Assembly: GCA_008000375.1 (NCBI GenBank)
Contig: SMOI01000109.1
Span: 38,123 to 102,122 of the forward strand
Direction: 5' to 3'
Source: Poteriospumella lacustris
Taxonomy: Eukaryota > Sar > Chrysophyceae > Chromulinales > Dinobryaceae
Length of the DNA: 64,000 nt
Below the pieces are notes generated by a model. That model was not told the DNA's origin and made no database searches. It worked only from the letters and a program-made list of their open reading frames with translations. The position numbers and the translations under genes were made by a program. Of the stretch, positions 29,049 to 38,810 are shown piece by piece (positions within the stretch are counted from its first letter, which is position 1; every line of letters begins with the position of its first letter).

Positions 29049-30497
29049 ATGAAGAAAAATTATCTACTACAGCTATTTGTACTGTATTGGTCATGTACTA
29101 TCGTATTTTCGTGGAATATCCTCGAATTCGGCGCAAGACCGACTGTAGAGAACTGGTTTGTTGCACAATCGAATGCGGAGGCCCTTCTAAAGACCGTTGC
29201 TGCTGCCAATGCCAGTAGAATCGATCGAACCGTCGTCATTCCACAGGGACATAGCTTCTACATGTACGCAGCCAACATGTCCAACATCGTCGACGTGACC
29301 TTCGAGATCAACGGTGTGCTGCGCTACACCGACGAGATCCAGCGATGGCCCACGAAGAACTTCGCACTCTTGTACTTCACGGATTGCGAAGGTATTCGTG
29401 TGCAGGGAACGGGGATGATCGACGGACAGGGCATGAAGTGGTGGCGCTATGCGTATTCAGGACGCGACTATCGCCCGGACATGCTCTCGTTCAAGTACAC
29501 GCGGGACATCGTCGTGGCCCACCTGTACTTGTACTCGTCTCCGAAGTATTCGATCAACTTTGTGGACTGTGCCGACGTGGTAGTGCACGATGTGACGATC
29601 TTCATCAACAGCACCGTCAGCCGTGGACGAGATCGCCACGCCTCGGCCGTCTACGCCCTGAACACCGACGGCATCGACATCGCCGCGTACAACGTCACCG
29701 TGTACAACAACCACATCACGAACTACGACGATGGCATCGTGGCGAAACCCTGTCGATCGACTTGGAAGTATTGTCAATGTGCGGGGGCCATCCTCGCGGT
29801 CAACAACACGATCACGTACTCGACGGGCCTGACCATTGGCAGTGTGCCCCCCAACAACGACGTCAATTGTGTACGCAACGTCACCTTCCGTAACAACACC
29901 ATGCATCGTCCGTTGAAGGCCATTTACATCAAACCGAACCCGGGAACGAACGGCGTCGGCATCATCGAGGACATCGTCTACGAGGATATTCGCATCGACC
30001 ATGCGCTCTGGTGGACCGTGTGGATTGGCCCACAACAACAAAACCAACCGGGCGACGACAAGGCCAGCACGGGATGCAACTTCTTGTTCCCATACGTACC
30101 CACGTGCCCAACGCAACCCTTGGTGACGATGAAAGGAATCACCCTGCGCAATGTCCATGCGCGCGAGACGATGCCGTTCTTCGAAGGCCCCGGCGTCATT
30201 CTCTGCGACGCGGCCAATCCCTGCACGGACTTTGTCTTTGCGAACGTGACGAACACGCTGTACACGGGGTCGTTGGACGACATCTACGCGCAGTTGCCGT
30301 TCACGTACATTCCGGGGCTGGTGTTCCCGTTGCCGCGTGCGGACGACGATTGGGCGTTTGCGTACGTGACGACGCACGTCTACGGGCGGGTGCTGCCCGG
30401 CACCGACCCGAAGCCGTGTTTCAACGACCCGTCGTGTTTCTGGACAGCGGACGCGGTGGAGCCGTTGAATACCGACGACGATGCTGGTCGACGGTAA
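29049..30497 (+). CDS. Glycoside hydrolase family 28 (polygalacturonase-like) protein with altered active site
   Basis: 482 residues with an N-terminal signal peptide and many N-glycosylation sequons, so probably secreted or vacuolar. The right-handed beta-helix of GH28 is evident (FEINGVLRY..., GTGMIDGQG, SPKYSINFVDCADVVVHDV). Motif NTD is present (ALNTDGIDI, about residue 205), and the paired aspartates follow about 20 residues later (NYDDGIVAKP). The usual GHG motif reads YSTGLTIGS, so the catalytic-region His is replaced by Thr. The RIK motif reads YIK, so Arg is replaced by Tyr. The acid/base aspartates remain, so activity on a non-polygalacturonan substrate is possible, as in divergent GH28 enzymes such as rhamnogalacturonases. 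Single exon. Confidence 0.87.
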   Translation: MKKNYLLQLFVLYWSCTIVFSWNILEFGARPTVENWFVAQSNAEALLKTVAAANASRIDRTVVIPQGHSFYMYAANMSNIVDVTFEINGVLRYTDEIQRWPTKNFALLYFTDCEGIRVQGTGMIDGQGMKWWRYAYSGRDYRPDMLSFKYTRDIVVAHLYLYSSPKYSINFVDCADVVVHDVTIFINSTVSRGRDRHASAVYALNTDGIDIAAYNVTVYNNHITNYDDGIVAKPCRSTWKYCQCAGAILAVNNTITYSTGLTIGSVPPNNDVNCVRNVTFRNNTMHRPLKAIYIKPNPGTNGVGIIEDIVYEDIRIDHALWWTVWIGPQQQNQPGDDKASTGCNFLFPYVPTCPTQPLVTMKGITLRNVHARETMPFFEGPGVILCDAANPCTDFVFANVTNTLYTGSLDDIYAQLPFTYIPGLVFPLPRADDDWAFAYVTTHVYGRVLPGTDPKPCFNDPSCFWTADAVEPLNTDDDAGRR

Positions 30498-31735
30498 AGG
30501 CGCTGCCCTGTGCTGTGCTAAGCTACGCTACGCTACGCTACACTGCGCTGATCTGCGCTGATCTGCGCTGCCCGCCCTCACCGGCGTTTCGATCAATATA
30601 GAACCAATGCCACACGCCACACGCCACACGCCACACGCTATTCAACGCCGCCGCTGAGCAGTTTCTGGGTGCGCTGGCTGTTTTTCTGTCGTTTTCCCGA
30701 CGTGCTATCGCTGTGACACTCATTCGCCATGTTTCATTCGTTTCATTTCATTCGTTTCATTCGTTTCATCTCATTCGTCTCATTCATTCGCTCGCTCTTC
30801 TTTCTCCATCTTACCCCCCCCCCACACACACACACGAGTATACTCTATTCTTTCCCCACAGCGGTCGTCACACGAGTGTAGTGTAAAGAAAGGGTCCGTC
30901 GCACCGCGCCACTGGTGTTGCCTGGTGAAGACGTGTCTCTCTCTCTCTGCTCTCTCTCTCTGCTCTCTGCTGCTCCGGCTGCTCCGTCGCCGTCCGTGCG
31001 TCGCTGTTTTTGTTTCTGTTTGTATTTTTGTCGCCTGCGCCGCCGCTGCTGCGGCTGTTTGTTTCGATTCCATTGTTGGCGGTGTACGCTGCCCTGTGGA
31101 GGTGCTCCTCCCCCTCCCCATCTGACCCTATTCCCCTACAGTACTCCCTTATGTCTCCCGCACATAGAATACCGAAGAAAATACCACTGGGAGATGGGAG
31201 ACCACCCCACCCCCGACACCTACCACCGCTGTAAACACGCAACGATCGGAAGTTGCTGTGAACACACGCGGCCGCTGGTGTCGCGCGATGTCTCTCTCTG
31301 TGTGTGTCCTGTGTGTGCCTTGTGCCTTGTGTGTCTGCGTGTGTGCCTGTGTCTGTCGTGCTACATAGTGTTTACAATAGACCACAGCCCCGGGCGAAGA
31401 CGCCACCGGTGGACTGCTGCTGCTGCTTTAACCATCTACCATCTACTGCACGAGCGAGAGGGCGACACAGACGAAGAACAAGAGAACGAAACAGATGCCA
31501 ATACACCACCACCGCCACACCCGCAGAGACGTTGTCACCGCAGAGACGACGACTGCCCCCTTCTCCGTTGTTGACGGCAACCGGGGCGCAGGGGGAGGAC
31601 GAGGAGGGGGACGAGGAGGAGGACGAGGGGGGAGGAGGAATACCAAATGAAAAAAATAAAATGATAAATAGAGAACTGTGCACACGGACAGAGACAGAGG
31701 CAGCGACAGAGGCAGACACTCTCTCCGTCTCCCTC
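30498..31735. other. Long convergent intergenic region packed with micro-repeats
   Basis: About 1.24 kb without a gene. Just after the GH28 stop come, in order, a CTACG array (about 30525-30541), a CTGCGCTGAT array (about 30543-30572), a CCACACG array (about 30609-30639) and a TTTCATTCG array (about 30729-30790). Then comes a CT-rich pyrimidine tract (30940-30970), and later TGTGTC-type and GAGGAG-type tracts. Open frames here are all low-complexity by-products. Confidence 0.55.
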
Positions 31736-34700
31736 TTACAAGGTCTGTTGCGAAGAAGCCGTGGCCGCCGCGGCCGCCGCCAACGCAGGAGGAACGGCAT
31801 CCGCGGCACCGTACAAGGCCAGGGCGATTTGACTGCCAAAACCGGCCGCAAAGCGCAACGCGTACTTCGCGGGGTAGTAGCCGCCTTGGCTCAACTTCAA
31901 CCCACCGCCCAACGCGGGATCCACTTCGGAGAAGTTGGCGATGGGGGGCACTTGTCCATGGACGAGCACTTCCGCCGCGACGACGTCTTCGAAGGACACC
32001 CCCATCGGATGGCCCGTGAAGCCCTTCGTGTTCAGAATCAACAAGTGCTGCAAGTCTTCGCCAAACACTTGGCGCAACGCGTAAATCTCATTCGCGGCAC
32101 AGGAGGAACTGGGTGACGCGTGCGTCTGCGTCTCGTGGGAGAAGTAACAGCCATGACGCGCGATCTCCCGACGGGAAATCTGCAAGTCTTTCTCAATCGA
32201 CGCGATGAACCGTTCGAATTCTTGCGCGATGTGATGACGGTCCATCGCGGCGCCATGGAACGCCGAGTTCGACACCAACGTGCCCAGCAAACGACAACGG
32301 AAGGGGCGTGTACGAGGCGTCGTCACACCACCGGGCGCTGGACGCGCTTGCTGTTGTTCAAAGCGACGCAAGGCGCCCGCCTCACTCTCCAAGACAATGC
32401 CAATGCCGCCCGAACCCAGAATCATCCCCGAACGTTTGGGATGAAACGGTCGCGTGGCCATAGCCACATCGGCGCAGATCGTGGCGGCACCGAGACTACG
32501 GAAACCCGCCCCCAACCAGGGCAACAATGTATCGGAGGACGCAGAATCACCGGCGATGACGACGACACGTTCGGCACGACCGACTTGAATCAAATCGTAG
32601 GCGATGGCAATTGCTTGGGTCGCGCCCGCACAGGCCGCATTCGTTTGCATGTTGGGTCCCCGTGCTTTGATGATCTGCGCCAATTGCGCATTGCCCAAGA
32701 CCAGCACACGGAACAAGAACTTGCGGTCAAATTCGTACGGTTCCATGGCCGCCAACGCCGGCGAATCGCCCCGGGACACCGTCAGATCGACCAAATGTTG
32801 CAGCGCTTGTTCTGTCTCCGCACTGAGCGGTTCCTGCTCGTTGCCTCCGTACGCCACCTGTAACCGTTGACGCAACGCCTTCACCAAGTACTCCGCACCG
32901 ACGGCATCCACCGTCTTCGTCTTGAAGTACCGAGAGACTTCCTCGATGGCCGTATCCAACGCGGGAAACGACGTCGCATAGACGACCCCGGTCGTATCTT
33001 GCATCGACGACGGCAACGCCCAATTGTTGTTCTCTCCACTGACGATCCCCGCGTCCTTCAACGCTTCCAAACCGGCCGCAATCGCGACTTGTACCGAACG
33101 ATCCATGGTCCCCACCAAACTCTCCGCGACACCGTAACTGGCCAAGGAAAACTGACCCAACGAGGCGGAGACGTTGATGCTTTGCTCGTGCGTACGAATC
33201 GGTACCTTGGTGATCTTGCCATCTTTGCCCTTCACCATTTCGACGATGTTCTTGTCGAGCATGTCGTCAATCACGGGCGTGGGAATGTTCGTGATACAGA
33301 TCTCACCGTCGATGATGCGCTGAATGTTGTTTTTGTCGGTGGAAAAGACCGTCGAATTGCGTCCCGGCAGCGCCGCTGCCACACCGGTGACCACGACGGT
33401 CACGTTGGGACGACCCGTCGCAAAGATTTGGGTGTTGTTGCGGCGTAACGAAGGTGGCGTCGGTACCGGCAACGTGGACGCGGAGGGGGTAAAGATCTTG
33501 TTCCGGGCACTGGCGGTCGCGACGGACAGTTTCGGCGACGAGTCGGAGACCGATGCTGCTGCGGGTGGTGGTGCACGTTTTGGCAGCATATCCGACAACG
33601 ACACCCGATCCAAGTCCACACCGACATCCGATTCTTCGCTTTCACGTGGCTGGGCGACGACCGCGCCCAGACCCGTGTCGCGACGCTTGTAGACACGTTC
33701 GTAATTCGACAGAATCGACTCGAGGTAATACGTCCCCGAGGCAAGCTTGTCAATCGTTGTTTTCGGTTGATATGGCACAAATCCATGGGCATCCTCACGG
33801 GTTTGCAAGGCCGCTTGCAGTTCCGCCGGCGTGCACTTCTCACGGGCGGCCAAGCGATGAGGCAAGTCCAACACCTGCTGAATGTTCTGCAAGTTGAACA
33901 CGGGATGGCCTGTTTCACGAGCGATCACCGAGAACATCGACGCCAAGGCACCCGAACCATACGAGAACACCACCACCCGCTTGCCCAACAGGTTCTCACC
34001 GACCGCAGACACCAAGTTCGACAAGTTCATGTACACCGCCGCCGTGTACGTGTTGCCGATCTGCTTCGACACCTTGCAGCTGATGTCGACCTTTTGTCGG
34101 TAGCCTTCCGCCGAGATCTTCTTCAACGCTGTCTCCAGCTCCTTGTCCTCGTACGTCTTCTCGATCGGCATCGTCAACCACTTCTCCACCGCCGACGCAT
34201 CCACACGGCCTTGCAGCATGTCCAAGAACAACAAGCGGCCGAACGACTTCTGCACCAGCTTGTTGTAAGGCGAGTGGAACACGAAGTAATCCGCCGCACT
34301 CGCGTGGGTGACGCGGTTACGCAAACGAAGCGACTTCTCGATGAAACGGTTGTAGCAGTCGTCCAACGCCTGCAGATAGCACGTCTGGGACAAGGCTCCG
34401 TTCACCTCAGGATACTCGCTGTCTAACTTGGGCTTGAAGAAGTCCCACACGTGACTGGCATGAGCCGCACGAGTTCCGAGGTCGATGGCCAGGGGAGCGT
34501 TGGGACCGACCAACATCGCCACGGCGCCGCAGCCTCCACTGGGGCGAGCGGGTCCATCCGAGTAAACGGCGATATCCGCCGCCACCACGATGGCATAGCG
34601 GCCATCCCAGCTGTTGCTGTCCACCCATGTCAAGGCATTCAACAATGCAGCAGTACCACCGTAGCACGCGTTCACCACCGTCGCTCCTTCAATGTCCGTG

Positions 34701-35035
34701 TTGCCCGATGGTGCGAACAAGCTCATCAACACGGTCTTCGTCGACTTGCTCTTGTCCACCAGAGACTCCGTACCGACCTCTAAGCGGCCAACTTGGCGGG
34801 GATCGATGTTGTACTTCTCCAACAGCGAGTGCACCACAGTCAAGGCGACAGAGTTGATGTCTTCACGGTCGCCCGTGAAGGCCATCGCCTCTTGACCAAG
34901 ACCGATGGTGTATTTACCCGCAGACACGCCATTGGCGACTTCCAATTCGGTTTGATCGACATACGTATGGGGGAAGTAGACTTCCATGGCAAGAATGCCG
35001 ACATTGTTAGGAGAAGCGAAGTTTTCGTCAGCCAT
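31736..35035 (-). CDS. HMG-CoA synthase fused to a beta-ketoacyl synthase
   Basis: A 1099-residue intronless frame. Residues 1-450 are a complete eukaryotic-type HMG-CoA synthase with catalytic Glu90 (GTES), nucleophile Cys124 (NACYGGTAA) and His254 (FVFHSPYNKL). A Ser/Pro/Ala linker (about 450-545) leads to a thiolase-fold ketosynthase (about 545-1085). That domain has a nucleophile-Cys elbow (TNAACAGATQA), a FabF-like stretch (TRPFHPKRSGMILGSGG), an H-E-T motif replacing the usual H-G-T (YFSHETQTHAS), and a K-x3-GH motif (TKGFTGHPMG). HMGS makes HMG-CoA from acetyl-CoA and acetoacetyl-CoA; a ketosynthase could make a 3-ketoacyl substrate from malonyl units. No acyltransferase or ACP domain is present. 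A stand-alone HMGS on the opposite strand (41456-42817) shares identical tracts. Confidence 0.93.
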   Translation of the reverse strand: MADENFASPNNVGILAMEVYFPHTYVDQTELEVANGVSAGKYTIGLGQEAMAFTGDREDINSVALTVVHSLLEKYNIDPRQVGRLEVGTESLVDKSKSTKTVLMSLFAPSGNTDIEGATVVNACYGGTAALLNALTWVDSNSWDGRYAIVVAADIAVYSDGPARPSGGCGAVAMLVGPNAPLAIDLGTRAAHASHVWDFFKPKLDSEYPEVNGALSQTCYLQALDDCYNRFIEKSLRLRNRVTHASAADYFVFHSPYNKLVQKSFGRLLFLDMLQGRVDASAVEKWLTMPIEKTYEDKELETALKKISAEGYRQKVDISCKVSKQIGNTYTAAVYMNLSNLVSAVGENLLGKRVVVFSYGSGALASMFSVIARETGHPVFNLQNIQQVLDLPHRLAAREKCTPAELQAALQTREDAHGFVPYQPKTTIDKLASGTYYLESILSNYERVYKRRDTGLGAVVAQPRESEESDVGVDLDRVSLSDMLPKRAPPPAAASVSDSSPKLSVATASARNKIFTPSASTLPVPTPPSLRRNNTQIFATGRPNVTVVVTGVAAALPGRNSTVFSTDKNNIQRIIDGEICITNIPTPVIDDMLDKNIVEMVKGKDGKITKVPIRTHEQSINVSASLGQFSLASYGVAESLVGTMDRSVQVAIAAGLEALKDAGIVSGENNNWALPSSMQDTTGVVYATSFPALDTAIEEVSRYFKTKTVDAVGAEYLVKALRQRLQVAYGGNEQEPLSAETEQALQHLVDLTVSRGDSPALAAMEPYEFDRKFLFRVLVLGNAQLAQIIKARGPNMQTNAACAGATQAIAIAYDLIQVGRAERVVVIAGDSASSDTLLPWLGAGFRSLGAATICADVAMATRPFHPKRSGMILGSGGIGIVLESEAGALRRFEQQQARPAPGGVTTPRTRPFRCRLLGTLVSNSAFHGAAMDRHHIAQEFERFIASIEKDLQISRREIARHGCYFSHETQTHASPSSSCAANEIYALRQVFGEDLQHLLILNTKGFTGHPMGVSFEDVVAAEVLVHGQVPPIANFSEVDPALGGGLKLSQGGYYPAKYALRFAAGFGSQIALALYGAADAVPPALAAAAAATASSQQTL
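33804..34426 (-). repeat. Homogenised HMGS tract (fusion copy)
   Basis: About 620 bp within the HMGS half of the fusion gene that appears identical, in inverted orientation, to 42074-42696 in the stand-alone gene. A second identical tract covers the first ~243 bp of both coding sequences (34793-35035 and 41456-41698). Between the tracts about 375 bp are diverged, with amino-acid changes such as S110Y and a changed WVDSNS/WLEGSG block. Ends are estimated by eye. Confidence 0.8.
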
Positions 35036-35891
35036 TTCTTTGTTCAGGATTTGTGATGGAAACGATTACGATATCTTGATGGAATTGACCTTTTGGACCA
35101 AGGTTTTCGATTCTTGGTAATCTTTGGATGATGGCACTTATTTTTTGTGCTGATTGTGAGTTGAAGATCCACTTTCAACAAGACAATTGTCGTCGTTCGA
35201 ACGACTCGAGAGATAGCCGTCTGAAGTCTCAACGGGCCCAAACATCCTAGCGCAACGGATAAACAAAAGGAAGTCACTACTTTTGATCTATAGTATATAG
35301 TCCATGGAGAATGACGTACACCATGCACTTGCAAGAGAGCACCGCAGGACAGCGACACAAACGAACACAACTTGTCCAACACAACCTAGGATCTCTGCCT
35401 TTTATCTCTGTTGTCTGTTCTGCAACTGTAAAGTTTGCTTCAACCATTTAGCGACTTGGGAAAAAATGTATACTAGTAGTCTGAGAGCACTGGACCAGGA
35501 AACACTTCCGTCTACTTATTGGAAGGACGTATTGGAAGGACAAGTTAATCATCGGAGGCGGTACGCGTTATTCAGTAGTCTCTTATGTCAGTATTTTATT
35601 GTGGATTTATTTAAAGTCAGATTGCTACCGCAATGATAGTTGATCGATGGTTACAATCGAAGGAAGGAAGAAAGAAAAAAGAAAGAAAGCATGACTTTGA
35701 AAGCAGCAGCCCTTTGGGAACAGCTGAAAAGAACAAGAATGATGGTCAAGGCGAAGTGATGTGAACGTGCGATAGAATGTATATGTCAAAAGAGTCTATG
35801 TATATATCTACAGGTGCATAGAAAAAGAGCGACAGGGGAGAGGGAATCAGCCCCGGTCAACTGTTGCTAACTGTTGCAGGTATGTGAAGGC
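35036..35891. other. Intergenic region
   Basis: About 850 bp between the start of the HMGS-KS gene and the stop of the SPX-EXS gene on the same strand. A plus-strand frame at 35304-35636 (110 codons, cysteine-rich) has no recognisable features. A purine-rich stretch (GAAAGAAA) lies near 35665-35690. No other feature is seen. Confidence 0.4.
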
Positions 35892-38261
35892 CTACAGACT
35901 GTCATCGAGAATATCCGCCGCATCGTGGCTGTCTGATTCTAACAGGGCAAACTTGCCTCGTGTCTTCACCGGCTGCGATGCGTCGCCAGTCCAAAGAGGA
36001 TTCTTCGCTGTTGACTCGGTCATAGAAGCCATGGAGTATTTGCTACTCGGATCGGGAGATTCCACCGGCGTTTTTTGCATACGAATTGATGGCGATCGCT
36101 CGTCGATCTCGTCCACATCCTTCATGGAAACGTATTCGTTGCCATGGGTATGCGCAGTAAACAACTGCACCAACGATTTTCGACTGACCATGGGCAGTTT
36201 TTCGTTCATATGGTTGCTGAGGATACCCGGGACGCGTTGCTTGATCAGTTTGAGATGCTCATATTCCACACGCAAGATACCCCACATCGACCGACGTAAG
36301 ATCTCCATCGAGCCCAAAAAGAAACTCAATTTGTACCCACCCATGTCTCCCAAAGCATCTGGTGGAAGCAACGACACGACCCATAGGAAGCGAAGGATAA
36401 GATCCACGAAGATACTGATGTAGTACACCAGTACCGAAGGGAACATCAGACGACTACGAAGGAAGAGCTTTCCTTGCGGAGAATAGTTACGCCAATTGAG
36501 GGCATCTTGCAGCGACAGTGGTAAAATCTCACACAATCCCCAATCCATCACCACATCCCACCACCATTTGTAAACCGTGGCAAGGACGATGGTACTGTAA
36601 TAGAAGGGAAGATTGTTGTTGTGAAACAATCCCACGTATACCACGAAGATACTCAGCAAATACTTGACGGCATTGTAACCCTGCGGATAAGGATTACCAC
36701 TGGCATCGTAAATTCCACGAAAGCATTGCAAGGTGCGAGTCATCAAGGGCAACAACTGCAAGAAACTCACAACATAGACCATGTTGTGGTTGGAACAGTT
36801 GAGGAATGATGTGCCGAAGTTGGTGGATGTAGCACGATTACCATCCACATCGTACGGGGTAGCAAAAGAACCCGAAATAATCCAACAACTGGCGTACAAT
36901 GTGTCTGCAATGACGCGATTGAATGACGTGAGAACATCAGCCACGAATACATCGCGAAAGCGCACAACCGCGAAAGGGGCAATGAGCATGTTTTTGAAAA
37001 CTTTCATGCCAAACACTCCACGGGAGATGTGCTTATTGCCAAAGAGAAACATAGATTCGTAGATCTGATAGACAATACTCACTAACAGTAAGATAAAAGG
37101 GCAACCATATGACAAGTAAGTCCCAAACCAAATGGAATCTCCCATGTTCGCAACGCAAAATACCATCAAATTGATGAAATACAGCAACAGCAACGATGCT
37201 GTTTGATTGGTAACCAGTAGAAGGTTGGGTTTACTGTTGGACAATTGCAATGCAGAAATGTAGTTGATACCCATTTTCGACCAAACAAAAATGTTGGCAG
37301 CCCATGCAAACCGATACAGTAACAAGTTCCCAATCATTGTATAGACAAAGAGACCCGGTTGTGTCCAAAACTCAAAACTGTCGGTAATGACACTGGAATA
37401 CGTGATCAACCATATTATCATACAAAATATGACACCAAACTTCAGACCCAAACGAAATTGAGCAGGACCAGAGTCTTGGTCCGGAATTTTAATGTACTTC
37501 AATTCATACTCGGCTACTTCGGAGTATGTCGTTCTGAATTTGGCAGCATACACATTGATGCACCGCGCTTTTAGGAGATGCATCGCAGGAAGTGTTGACG
37601 TGAACTCATCATAGAAGAAGCGCCCACTGGGGAAGCTCTTCCATGATCTTATATGAACACCCTCGTCATTCACTTCCAAAGCCTTCGGCTGCGGATGAAC
37701 CATATTCTTAAGCTTGTCGCTGATTGTTCGCAACATTTTAGAACGCGCCGACTCAGGATGACCCAGCTCAATGGAAGGATCATGCCCCTTCTGCTCTTTC
37801 ATCTCCTTTTTCGCTGCGATTTTGATCAATTTATCATATTTTTTCCCAATCTTAACGATGGAGTAATAATTGAGGTGATAGAACTTCTCCAGGTTTTGGA
37901 TTTCTTCGTAAAGGTTGCGCAAGGACATGACGACATTTCGGTCTCGCTGAGCCTCATCAAGACTTTTGGTACTCTGTGCATTAATGGCATCTTCGATCAG
38001 AGTCAAATCGTCATCAATGCGGCGGGAAATTCCTGTCATGAAGTGGTAAATTCGCTTGATCTCATTGTGAAAGTCAGTCTCATAGTGTTGAACATCAATG
38101 TGATCTTTGCACTTCTTCTCATGCTTGTAGAACTGCTTGAACTTGTCATACGCGAAGTAGGATTTCCTCCATTTTTGAATCACGTAAGGCTGATAATTCT
38201 GAAGAAAATTCCAGTTGAACGTTGACCGTCCCGACAAATGAGCTTCTGAAACAGTTGCCAT
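35892..38261 (-). CDS. SPX-EXS phosphate exporter (XPR1/PHO1/SYG1 family)
   Basis: 789 residues from the ATG at 38261. The N-terminal ~180 residues form an SPX domain: a short helical hairpin (NWNFLQNYQPYVIQKWRKSYFAY) and, at its end, the basic surface that in this family binds inositol pyrophosphates (KKYDKLIKIAAKKEMKEQ). The middle holds several transmembrane helices. The C-terminal EXS domain is clear (FRGIYDASGNPYPQGYNAVKY, then YKWWWDVVMDWGL). The family exports inorganic phosphate across the plasma or an internal membrane, gated by the SPX sensor. The tail is polar and Ser-rich. The frame extends 12 codons upstream without an ATG, so the chosen start is the first Met before the SPX fold. 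No intron. Confidence 0.94.
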   Translation of the reverse strand: MATVSEAHLSGRSTFNWNFLQNYQPYVIQKWRKSYFAYDKFKQFYKHEKKCKDHIDVQHYETDFHNEIKRIYHFMTGISRRIDDDLTLIEDAINAQSTKSLDEAQRDRNVVMSLRNLYEEIQNLEKFYHLNYYSIVKIGKKYDKLIKIAAKKEMKEQKGHDPSIELGHPESARSKMLRTISDKLKNMVHPQPKALEVNDEGVHIRSWKSFPSGRFFYDEFTSTLPAMHLLKARCINVYAAKFRTTYSEVAEYELKYIKIPDQDSGPAQFRLGLKFGVIFCMIIWLITYSSVITDSFEFWTQPGLFVYTMIGNLLLYRFAWAANIFVWSKMGINYISALQLSNSKPNLLLVTNQTASLLLLYFINLMVFCVANMGDSIWFGTYLSYGCPFILLLVSIVYQIYESMFLFGNKHISRGVFGMKVFKNMLIAPFAVVRFRDVFVADVLTSFNRVIADTLYASCWIISGSFATPYDVDGNRATSTNFGTSFLNCSNHNMVYVVSFLQLLPLMTRTLQCFRGIYDASGNPYPQGYNAVKYLLSIFVVYVGLFHNNNLPFYYSTIVLATVYKWWWDVVMDWGLCEILPLSLQDALNWRNYSPQGKLFLRSRLMFPSVLVYYISIFVDLILRFLWVVSLLPPDALGDMGGYKLSFFLGSMEILRRSMWGILRVEYEHLKLIKQRVPGILSNHMNEKLPMVSRKSLVQLFTAHTHGNEYVSMKDVDEIDERSPSIRMQKTPVESPDPSSKYSMASMTESTAKNPLWTGDASQPVKTRGKFALLESDSHDAADILDDSL

Positions 38262-38481
38262 GCATGCAAATCCTTCGGAATCGCTCGATAGATACAAAAG
38301 TAAAGTAGAAGTGTTGTCACAAGTCAGCCGAAAGTTGCATAATGGTCAAACAACATATGATCTTTTTCAAGTTGACCATCCATCCATCCATCTTCAACGT
38401 CGCACTTCCAGTTTCTGATTTCCATTTCTCGGCAACTACTTACCGACAATAATATTTAGCTTGGTTTTCCATCAAACAAGT

Positions 38482-38554
38482 GCCGGCCTAGCTCAGTCGG
38501 TAGAGCGCACGGCTCTTAACCGTGTGGTCGAGGGTTCGAGCCCCTCGGTCGGTG
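38482..38554 (+). tRNA. tRNA-Lys (CUU)
   Basis: A 73-nt cloverleaf without encoded CCA. The 7-bp acceptor stem pairs GCCGGCC with GGTCGGT and has a G discriminator. The D-arm carries AGCTCAGTCGGTAGAGC. The anticodon stem CACGG/CCGTG encloses loop CTCTTAA with anticodon CTT. The T-arm GAGGG/CCCTC encloses TTCGAGC. A- and B-box sequences are intact. A TTTT tract just downstream (about 38562) and a T5 near 38571 can terminate RNA polymerase III. There is no intron. Confidence 0.96.
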
Positions 38555-38810
38555 CTTCCCTTTTCGAACTTTTTAGTTTGATCGCGACCAGCCCATGATG
38601 AGGATATATTTGGGATTTGGTTTCTTCAACTAAGTTGTCCATTTACCTTTTGTGACTTCAGAACAGATTACGTTTTGTTGGATTTGAGAGCTGTCGATTA
38701 CATAAACTGTTTGCTTTGCTGCAGAAAGACCAACTTGAGTTCCAACATTTGCCTTTCTGCTGTATTACTCCCTGATCTCCACCTTTTCACAGTATTTCTT
38801 TTGTTCTACC

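Noticed and set aside
33767-34426. 219-codon antisense frame in the HMGS-KS gene, repeated at 42023-42919
   Set aside because: The same antisense shadow appears in both HMGS copies because the DNA is identical; Arg/His/Leu-rich composition is typical of a shadow frame.
35304-35636. 110-codon plus-strand frame between HMGS-KS and SPX-EXS
   Set aside because: Has an ATG and some cysteines but no recognisable pattern, partner exon or coding bias strong enough to call.
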